Part shown: piece after piece, positions 7,980 to 14,287 of the stretch
Position numbering within the stretch: position 1 is the first letter of the stretch
Layout: every line of letters starts with the position of its first letter
Assembly: GCA_029934875.1 (NCBI GenBank)
Contig: JAOZLK010000022.1
Location: 1 to 17,101 of the forward strand
Source of the DNA: Bacteroidales bacterium
Lineage (GTDB): Bacteria > Bacteroidota > Bacteroidia > Bacteroidales > GCA-2748055
Length of the DNA stretch: 17,101 nt
Direction: 5' to 3'
The notes under the pieces: generated by a model
What the model was told of the DNA's origin: nothing
Seen by the model: the letters and a program-made list of their open reading frames with translations, nothing else
Database searches by the model: none
Made by a program: the position numbers and the translations under genes

Positions 7980-9362
7980 ATGAAAGGCTGGCTTACAGCT
8001 TCGCAAAAACAATACATATTAGAACACCTGGGGCATCATGCATCACTTCATCAGGAGATCACAAATTCCTTTTGCTTTGGCACGGATTCCGTGGTGGAGA
8101 GACCCTCTATCCGGTTTCAGACTTCAGCGGATCCGCTGCATCTGAATAAGGTACTATGGATCGACAAGCTACCAGTACTCTACCCGGTTGCCAATCAGCC
8201 AGGAACCTGGTATACTTTCCGGGATAAAAATCTGATATTTCATCACGACCTTCTAAAATCTGCCTTCCACTTGCTTTCAGGTTACGAAGAGTTCAGGAAC
8301 CAAGCATCCGATCAGTTCGGGAGATTCCCCTATAAGGAATCTATTCCATTTAAGCTGGGAATCATAGAGAAGCCGGTAGTCAATTACTATTTTGAAATCA
8401 TCCTGAAAGGATTGGAAGAATTTGCTCTTAAAAATGGTATTCCCTTTCAGAGAAATCCGGTTTTTAAGCAACCGGTATTCATGGTCAGTCATGATATAGA
8501 CAGAACCCTTGGTTACGGTTTTTTTGAAACCGGATTCAAGTTTAAACAACTGCTGGGACTTTCCGAGCCTACCTTGAGCAGAAAGGAGACGATCAAGGAT
8601 GCCTTTATTTCCCTCTTTCATTTTCTGAATCCCTTCTCCGGTAAAGATCCTTATTGGACCTTCGAGACTCTTATGAAATGGGAGGAGGACAGGGATTTCA
8701 GAGGCACCTATTATTTCCTGGAAAAGGAGGGTGGCAGGAATGAGAACTCCCGCTACCGTTTCCATGAAAAAAGGTTTGTAAAACTCTTTCAGGAGCTCTC
8801 GGAGCGTGGACATGAAGTGGGGATACACGGGACCCTGAAATCGGCCCTGAGTCAGGATGTAATGGATCGCACTGTTGGGAACCTCCGACAGGTATCTCCC
8901 GAGCCTGTGGTAGGCATCCGACAGCACTACCTGAAATTCACACCAGGTACTACAGGACAAATCCAGGAGAAAGCCGGGCTCAAGTACGATGCTTCCCTTG
9001 GATTTGCAGAGCACGATGGCTTCCGGCATTCTTATTGCTGGCCGTACAGCTTATTTGATTTTAAGGACGACCGCACTATGGATCTTTGGGAGATTCCTCT
9101 GACTGTGATGGAAGGAACCCATTTCTATTACCGCAAACTGGACCTTGCCAGCAGCCGGGCCTCTATCGAAGGACTGGTGGAGGAGGTCTGCAAATTTAAT
9201 GGAGTGTTTTCTTTGCTCTGGCACAACCACTTCTTCGACGAAAGGGAAATTCCCGGAATCACCGAACACTACACAAGGATTCTTGATCTTTGTAAAAAGA
9301 AAGGGATGAAAGGCCTTACCGGGAGTGCCATTCAGGGAAAAATGGCAGCCAGCCAAGACTAA
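7980..9362 (+). CDS. Polysaccharide deacetylase (NodB/CE4-like) with extra N-terminal domain
   Basis: This 460-residue protein has a NodB-homology domain in its C-terminal two thirds. Motif 1 is VSHDIDRT with the catalytic and metal Asp pair D172/D174. Motif 2 is GHEVGIHGTL with metal-binding H278 and H283. A motif 3-like VGIRQHYLKF lies at 311-320, and a late LLWHNHF (H415, H417) fits motif 5. These features predict metal-dependent removal of N-acetyl groups from a glycan. About 165 N-terminal residues precede the catalytic domain; they match the arrangement I know from polysaccharide-cluster deacetylases in this phylum but have no function I can assign. No signal peptide is evident, so a cytoplasmic precursor is a plausible substrate. 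It diverges from the flippase gene, and its TAA overlaps the opposing GT2 stop. The ATG at 7980 is the first in frame. Confidence 0.88.
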   Translation: MKGWLTASQKQYILEHLGHHASLHQEITNSFCFGTDSVVERPSIRFQTSADPLHLNKVLWIDKLPVLYPVANQPGTWYTFRDKNLIFHHDLLKSAFHLLSGYEEFRNQASDQFGRFPYKESIPFKLGIIEKPVVNYYFEIILKGLEEFALKNGIPFQRNPVFKQPVFMVSHDIDRTLGYGFFETGFKFKQLLGLSEPTLSRKETIKDAFISLFHFLNPFSGKDPYWTFETLMKWEEDRDFRGTYYFLEKEGGRNENSRYRFHEKRFVKLFQELSERGHEVGIHGTLKSALSQDVMDRTVGNLRQVSPEPVVGIRQHYLKFTPGTTGQIQEKAGLKYDASLGFAEHDGFRHSYCWPYSLFDFKDDRTMDLWEIPLTVMEGTHFYYRKLDLASSRASIEGLVEEVCKFNGVFSLLWHNHFFDEREIPGITEHYTRILDLCKKKGMKGLTGSAIQGKMAASQD

Positions 9363-10105
9363 AATCTTCTGTGCTTCATGTAAAAATTGGTCAGCCTGAT
9401 CCCGAAAACAAAATGTCTGAGGACCGTAGGAATAAAACCATAATACCCGGACATAATCCGGAAGCGCTCCTTCAGTCCGGCTTTAATGTTGTGCCTTGTT
9501 AGTCCCCCTTCCAGGAACCTGGAAAGGATCAGTTCTGAATTGTGGATCACTTTTGCTTTTTTTGAAGCCCTGATGGCCCAATCGATATCGGCAGACAGGC
9601 GATACTCCAGATTATACTCCGGGGCAAGATCCCTGTTTACAATTAGCGACTGATGACAAACCACCATGCCCTGATGGAATGACTTCCAGCTAAGCTTTTC
9701 AGGTGGTTTTAAGCGCCTGTCGCCTATCTCATTCTCTTGCTCATCGATAATCATGGTACCACCGTAAATTATGTCGGGTACGCCGGTGAGTCCGGCGATC
9801 ATCTTCTCCAGGGTATCATTGCTATAGACCTGATCGCCCGAATTTAGAAACCAGACATAATCGCCGCTTGCCAGCTTTAAGGCCTTATTCATCGCATCAT
9901 ATAAACCATTGTCAGCTTCGCTAAGCAGGTGATCAACTCCTTCGTAGCGGCCAATTACCTCAAGGGTAAGATCGGTCGATTTCCCATCGATGATGATATA
10001 CTCCACCTGCTCATAGGTCTGGCTGATCACACTCTCGATGGTCCTCCCAATGTGCTGCTCTCCATTGAATACAACCGTGATGATGGATATTCTTGGAGCG
10101 TTCAT
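9359..10105 (-). CDS. Family 2 glycosyltransferase
   Basis: This 248-residue enzyme has a GT-A fold and probably adds a sugar from a nucleotide-sugar donor at the cytoplasmic face. The N-terminus ISIITVVFNGEQHIGRTIES and the nucleotide-binding strand VEYIIIDGKSTD (D40) are diagnostic. EADNGLYDAMNKAL (64-77) and the metal-site region VWFLNSGDQ (84-92, with NSGD in place of a plain DXD) match the WcaE-like subgroup of colanic acid and other exopolysaccharide clusters. No membrane helix is evident. Its ATG overlaps the stop of the upstream GT4 gene by four bases (ATGA), which predicts translational coupling. It is the last gene of the minus-strand string, and its TAG overlaps the TAA of the convergent deacetylase gene. 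Donor and acceptor are unknown. Confidence 0.93.
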   Translation of the reverse strand: MNAPRISIITVVFNGEQHIGRTIESVISQTYEQVEYIIIDGKSTDLTLEVIGRYEGVDHLLSEADNGLYDAMNKALKLASGDYVWFLNSGDQVYSNDTLEKMIAGLTGVPDIIYGGTMIIDEQENEIGDRRLKPPEKLSWKSFHQGMVVCHQSLIVNRDLAPEYNLEYRLSADIDWAIRASKKAKVIHNSELILSRFLEGGLTRHNIKAGLKERFRIMSGYYGFIPTVLRHFVFGIRLTNFYMKHRRF

Positions 10106-11379
10106 TCTGCCTGTAATTCTTTGTTTAATATCTTCCTGTAGAGATCCATGTGCATCTCAACAGACCGATCCATGGAAAAGCGTTCCAGGGCCAGGTTGCG
10201 GGTATCGGCCGACAGCTTGTCATAGGATTTAGAAGCAAGAATCCCACTCATTCCGGCGGCAAGGTCGTCGGATGACTTATACTCCGCCAGGTATCCGTTT
10301 ACTTTGTGCTCAATCATCTCGGGGATTCCTCCTGCATTGAATCCTACCACCGGGGTTCCACACAGCATCGATTCGATGATGGTGTTGGGCAGGTTGTCCT
10401 GCAGGGAAGGGATTACAAAAAGATGAGCCACACTATAAAGTTCAACAATGGTCGTCATGGATTGAACAAAGGCAATGTTCCTTGTTTTCAGAGGAAATAA
10501 CTGAGCCACATTCTCCTTAGTCTTCCCAAAAAGCAGAATCTCCACATCCTCTTCAAGCCCTGGCTCAACCGCAATCACCCTGCTTGCATCAAGGAAATAG
10601 TTGAAGCCCTTTAGCACATTGTTCATGGTGGCGGCTCCAAAAAGGATGTATTTTTTTGAGGGATCAAGTCCCAGGTTCCCACATGCATCCTCCCTGTTCA
10701 CAGGATTGAAAATATCTGAATTGACAGGATTGTGTATGGTCGTTACCGGCCAGTGTTTCAACAGTGAGCTGGACTCAACACACCCCTGGAGCCACGTACT
10801 AGGCGTAATTACTTGAACCGTACTAGCTCTGAAAAGCTTCTCCTTCATTTTCCAGATACGATGGGAAAGATCTCTTTTCCGTGGCTTCTTCAGGTAGGGA
10901 CAGTCGCCACATTCGCGGGTATACTCTTTGCAATCGAGGGCATAGTGACACCCCCCGGTAAAGGGCCACATATCATGGAAGGTCCATACTACCGGTTTCC
11001 CCAATTTTAGTAAGTCTTCCATTGATTTAAGGGAAAGGAAGCCGGCATTGATCCAGTGCAGGTGAATCACATCTGCCTCCATCACATGTCGATTGCGGCT
11101 GATATTTTCCCCGGTATTGGCAAGGGAAAAAAGGAAACGTATGCTTGAAGAACGCTCCTGCCTGAGGAAAACCATTCGTTCAAAAATGAAACGACAGAGA
11201 TTGATCCAGCGTTTTACAAAGCCATGGGTAGTGGAATAAACACCTTCCAATTCATTTTCACCCTCCTGGACCAGCATACTCACATCTACCTTCTTTTCAC
11301 GCAATGCTTCCATCAACCTTGAAGAGGCAATGGCCGCCCCGCCGGTCCTGGGATGCTTGGCGATGAGAAGGATTTTCAT
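10102..11379 (-). CDS. Family 4 (GT-B fold) glycosyltransferase, cysteine-cluster subgroup
   Basis: This 425-residue GT-B enzyme starts MKILLIAKHPRTGGAAIA, with the glycine-rich acceptor-side loop typical of GT4. ADVIHLHWIN (102-111) and WTFHDMWPFTGGCHYALDC are followed by more cysteines, giving C144, C150, C157 and C160, a spacing that could hold a metal. The C-terminal donor domain shows KYILFGAATMNNVLKGFNYF and PSLQDNLPNTIIESMLCGTP, in which Asp takes the first position of the E-x7-E motif, as is common in this subgroup. The frame continues upstream to 11466, but that overlaps the FkbM gene by 86 bases and lacks family sequence. I therefore choose the ATG at 11377-11379, one base after the FkbM stop. 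It overlaps the GT2 gene by four bases. The sugar specificity is unknown. Confidence 0.92.
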   Translation of the reverse strand: MKILLIAKHPRTGGAAIASSRLMEALREKKVDVSMLVQEGENELEGVYSTTHGFVKRWINLCRFIFERMVFLRQERSSSIRFLFSLANTGENISRNRHVMEADVIHLHWINAGFLSLKSMEDLLKLGKPVVWTFHDMWPFTGGCHYALDCKEYTRECGDCPYLKKPRKRDLSHRIWKMKEKLFRASTVQVITPSTWLQGCVESSSLLKHWPVTTIHNPVNSDIFNPVNREDACGNLGLDPSKKYILFGAATMNNVLKGFNYFLDASRVIAVEPGLEEDVEILLFGKTKENVAQLFPLKTRNIAFVQSMTTIVELYSVAHLFVIPSLQDNLPNTIIESMLCGTPVVGFNAGGIPEMIEHKVNGYLAEYKSSDDLAAGMSGILASKSYDKLSADTRNLALERFSMDRSVEMHMDLYRKILNKELQAE

Positions 11380-11380
11380 A

Positions 11381-12088
11381 TTATGAGCTAACCTTGATAA
11401 ATGAAATTTCTTCACCTGAAGCAGAAACATTAAAGATCTTGTAACCTGCTTCATTGAGTCGCGCAATGGCCTGACGGGTCTTTCCGATCCCGATATCCGG
11501 GAACCTGTGGTGAAATTCGATTAATACCTGGGCAATGGGCACGGGCGAGTTGATGATATCTTCGATTACTTCATATTCGGCACCTTCGATATCCATTTTA
11601 AGTATATCAATCCTATCATGTCCCAACATTTGAACAATTGTGGGCAGCCGGTGAACTGGCAATTGGTGCGTTTTCAATCCCTCATCCCCTCCCTCAGTTT
11701 CATTGTTGATTATTAAGGAATGAATATTTGCCTCGGCAGGTTCACTGAAAGTAATGGTTCCATCTCGGGCGGCCAGACCATAGGGATAAAAATGAAACTT
11801 ATCGGTGAGGTTCTGCCCCGTAAGCCACTCAATGGAACGGGGTGATGGGTCGAAGCCCCGCACTTGCAGCTGATAATGTTCTATCAGTTTAAGATCAAAT
11901 GAAACATCCTCCCCTGCCCCGAAAGAGTAAATCACAGAATGCACATCAAGGTTATCGGGACAGAAAGTCCAGTCGGCAAACCGGTTTCCATAAGTTACAC
12001 GGTTCCGTTTCACCTGCCTGAACTGGTAAAAGTCCCTTCCAACAAACACCTTCCTAGCCCTTAATGCCTTGGTAATTAACTCCCTCAT
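11381..12088 (-). CDS. FkbM-family SAM-dependent methyltransferase
   Basis: This 235-residue protein belongs to the FkbM family, whose characterised members O-methylate hydroxyl groups of natural products and which also occurs in glycan loci. The SAM-binding strand and loop are VIYSFGAGEDVSFD (52-65), followed by the acidic strand RGFDPSPRS (77-85). The family hallmark DILKMDIEGAEYEV lies at 161-174. The first 45 residues are basic and may help dock a large acceptor. It sits between two GT4 genes on the minus strand, 22 bases after the first and one base before the second, so it should be cotranslated with them and methylate a sugar they add. Methylation of a protein-bound or polymeric glycan is inference. 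The ATG at 12086-12088 gives a normal family length. Confidence 0.93.
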   Translation of the reverse strand: MRELITKALRARKVFVGRDFYQFRQVKRNRVTYGNRFADWTFCPDNLDVHSVIYSFGAGEDVSFDLKLIEHYQLQVRGFDPSPRSIEWLTGQNLTDKFHFYPYGLAARDGTITFSEPAEANIHSLIINNETEGGDEGLKTHQLPVHRLPTIVQMLGHDRIDILKMDIEGAEYEVIEDIINSPVPIAQVLIEFHHRFPDIGIGKTRQAIARLNEAGYKIFNVSASGEEISFIKVSS

Positions 12089-12110
12089 AAAAATAAATTG
12101 CTCTTCTTAT

Positions 12111-13280
12111 TTACAAGCCCAGATCCGACTCCATTTTCCCAACAATCTTGCGATAATCAAATGTGGCCTTTATAAACTTCTCGCCTTCGAGTCCCATCTC
12201 CTTCCTGAGGTCGGGATTCCGGATCATCCATAAAATCTTCTCCGCCAAATCCTTCAGATCACCCCTTTGATAGGTGATTCCCCCTTGAGCCAGTCGCTCA
12301 CTGTTGGTCATATCCTCCTGCATTACGACAGGAAGGGAGCAGGCCTGTGCATCGAGTGCACTCAGTGTATTCTCATCGGGAAAAACAGCAAAATCAGCCA
12401 TGGAATACCACCTGAACAGCTCCGTTACCGGAACTGCAGGAACAAACTTAACATAAATGTTTTCATTGGTAAAACCGATCTTCATTTTCTCTCTCTGGTA
12501 GGTATCGTCGGCAGCACCCACAAAATAGATGTAAAGAGGGCTTATTATCTGCTTCTCAACCAGGGCCAGGGCCTCGAGTAAGAGGTGAGGGTTTTTCCTT
12601 GAATTGAGCTTCCCTGTATAAAGCAATACGGTGGCATCCTGCCCCACTTTCTCCTCTTTCCTTAAGCTAACCCGCAGGCCGGGGTCATAATTAAAGAGTC
12701 CCAGGTCTGTGCCAATGGGTGAATAAAGGATCCTGTCAGCCGGAATCCCATACTCCTTTTCAAGAATCATCTGATTCTCGGGAACAGTGGCAAAAACTTT
12801 TGCATTATACCTGATCATCCGCTGGCTGACCACCTTCCTGAAAAACCAGAGGTGCATCCTGAATTTCAAGCCACTCCGGAACTGGTTGAGCAAGGTATGC
12901 GTATCAAAAAAAACAGTATATGCGGAAAGTGTTCTCCTGCTCATCAGAACCCTGAGAGAACTATAGGATTCGATGGTATGGACGTAGAGAATATCCGGAT
13001 TGATTTCACGGATGGTTTTGATCAGGCCCTTAATCCATAGGTTTTGTCGGTTTCTCCTGTCAAGGGCGGTGGGTAATCTGACAACAGATACTTTGTACTT
13101 CCTCTCAAACTCCTGGTCTACCTGCCCCAGGTCGGTGACATCATCAGAGGCCGACCACAACCTGGCAGAGTCTGAAGTAAGAATTGAGAATTCATAGTCG
13201 GGACGATGGTATCTTGCAAAGAAGTTAATCTGGTATCCCATGCCGGGATGAAAACGGTCCTCTATATGCAGGACCTTCAT
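12111..13280 (-). CDS. Family 4 (GT-B fold) glycosyltransferase
   Basis: This 389-residue enzyme has two Rossmann-like halves. The N-terminal half starts MKVLHIEDRFHPGMGYQINF, with a glycine loop for the acceptor. The donor half includes LLYTGKLNSRKNPHLLLEAL (about 219-238), a classic GT4 strand-loop-helix with the R/K pair that binds the donor phosphates. FPDENTLSALDAQACSLPVV (about 300-319) is a variant of the E-x7-E region with acidic but non-Glu ends. A TTG codon lies just upstream at 13281-13283, but the ATG at 13278-13280 is the better start. That ATG shares its first base with the TGA of the PorP/SprF gene (TGATG), a typical coupling arrangement that places a sugar transferase directly behind a T9SS gene. 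The substrate is unknown. Confidence 0.92.
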   Translation of the reverse strand: MKVLHIEDRFHPGMGYQINFFARYHRPDYEFSILTSDSARLWSASDDVTDLGQVDQEFERKYKVSVVRLPTALDRRNRQNLWIKGLIKTIREINPDILYVHTIESYSSLRVLMSRRTLSAYTVFFDTHTLLNQFRSGLKFRMHLWFFRKVVSQRMIRYNAKVFATVPENQMILEKEYGIPADRILYSPIGTDLGLFNYDPGLRVSLRKEEKVGQDATVLLYTGKLNSRKNPHLLLEALALVEKQIISPLYIYFVGAADDTYQREKMKIGFTNENIYVKFVPAVPVTELFRWYSMADFAVFPDENTLSALDAQACSLPVVMQEDMTNSERLAQGGITYQRGDLKDLAEKILWMIRNPDLRKEMGLEGEKFIKATFDYRKIVGKMESDLGL

Positions 13281-14269
13281 CAATACCTGGACCTCCCCGA
13301 TTTTGAAATACGGGAATTATCTCCCAGCTTCACCGAAATAACAATTTCATGCGATCCATAGCTGTAATTCCCAATCTCGGAGAAGTTCCAATCGAAGGAG
13401 TATCCAAAAAAGACATTATCCATTCGTGCCCCAATCAGGACAATCATGCTGTTATTGGTCCTGTAGGATAATCCGGCCCAGAAATCCTGTAAATAATACA
13501 GTCGAAGTGAAAGATCCGCCTGCGGTGTCCAGTTTTCAGAGGTTTTAAGGAGGGTGCCTGGCTCCAGTTCTATATCGCGGGAAACATTAAAACGGTACCC
13601 CCCCATGAGCCAGTAGGTCCTGTATGTTTTGAAGTCTGGCATTGCATTGGAACCCATGGTAAAGGATGATTGTAAGAGATTGCTTATGGAAAAGCCTACG
13701 AAATAATCCCTGCCATTAAATAATACTCCAAAATCGGCATCCGGACTGTATCCCACACTCGCAAAATCGTTGTTAAGCACCGGGTCACCAGGATTTCCAA
13801 ACTCAAGCTTGTCGCTGTTTATCCGGTATTGAAATAGCTTGGCTGAAAGTCCGAACGAAAGCTGCTGATTATCCAGAACAATATGATAGGCATAGGTAAA
13901 GGATAAACCCGTCCGGCCCACATTGGCATTCATATCATTGAGGATGTAGCCCCCCAATCCAACACGGCCCTTTGTACTTGGGATCAGCATATTTCCCCTG
14001 TTCATGGGCTTGTTCACTATCTTATGAGATTTCCTGAACAAACGGGTCTGGAAGGAGGCCGAATAGGTTCTCGGGGCATCCTGGAATCCGAGCCACTGCT
14101 GTCGGTAAGTGAGGTTGACGGCCGTAAAACCATCATAGCCCGCCATGGCAGGATTGATCATGAATCCATTCATCAGGTACTGCGAGTAGAGCGGCAATTG
14201 CTGGGCCTTCAGCTCCCCTGTCAGCAGGAGCGGAAGAATAATCAGCATATATGTTAAGGCTCTTTTCAC
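13280..14269 (-). CDS. PorP/SprF-family type IX secretion outer-membrane protein
   Basis: This 329-residue protein belongs to the PorP/SprF family, beta-barrel-like outer-membrane proteins that help T9SS type B cargo, such as the gliding adhesin SprB, reach or stay on the surface. It starts with GTG (14267-14269); the MKRALTYMLIILPLLLTGEL leader has a basic n-region and hydrophobic core, with likely cleavage after KAQ (about residue 23). The mature N-terminus shows the family signature PLYSQYLMNGFMINPAMAGY, then LTYRQQWLGFQDAPRTYS. The rest alternates polar and hydrophobic residues with many aromatics, as in outer-membrane strands. It lies 18 bases after the adhesin stop, the usual cargo-partner order, and its TGA overlaps the next gene by one base. 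An ATG eight codons in (MLIILP) is an alternative start but would lose the basic n-region. Confidence 0.95.
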   Translation of the reverse strand: MKRALTYMLIILPLLLTGELKAQQLPLYSQYLMNGFMINPAMAGYDGFTAVNLTYRQQWLGFQDAPRTYSASFQTRLFRKSHKIVNKPMNRGNMLIPSTKGRVGLGGYILNDMNANVGRTGLSFTYAYHIVLDNQQLSFGLSAKLFQYRINSDKLEFGNPGDPVLNNDFASVGYSPDADFGVLFNGRDYFVGFSISNLLQSSFTMGSNAMPDFKTYRTYWLMGGYRFNVSRDIELEPGTLLKTSENWTPQADLSLRLYYLQDFWAGLSYRTNNSMIVLIGARMDNVFFGYSFDWNFSEIGNYSYGSHEIVISVKLGDNSRISKSGRSRY

Positions 14270-14287
14270 TTCTTTAAAATTATCACT

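Noticed and set aside
7929..8012. A 28-residue N-terminal extension of the flippase
   Set aside because: It would overlap the divergent deacetylase gene and precedes the family-typical start MGIIEKQTIKGSFF. The downstream ATG fits better.
8277..9029. A 250-codon open frame on the minus strand inside the deacetylase gene
   Set aside because: It is antisense to a gene with clear NodB motifs, and its translation shows no domain or signal I recognise. It is most likely a shadow frame.
11380..11466. A 29-residue N-terminal extension of the GT4 gene
   Set aside because: It lies within the end of the FkbM gene, and the extra residues do not resemble a GT4 N-terminus. The ATG at 11377-11379 starts the classic MKILLIAKHP strand.
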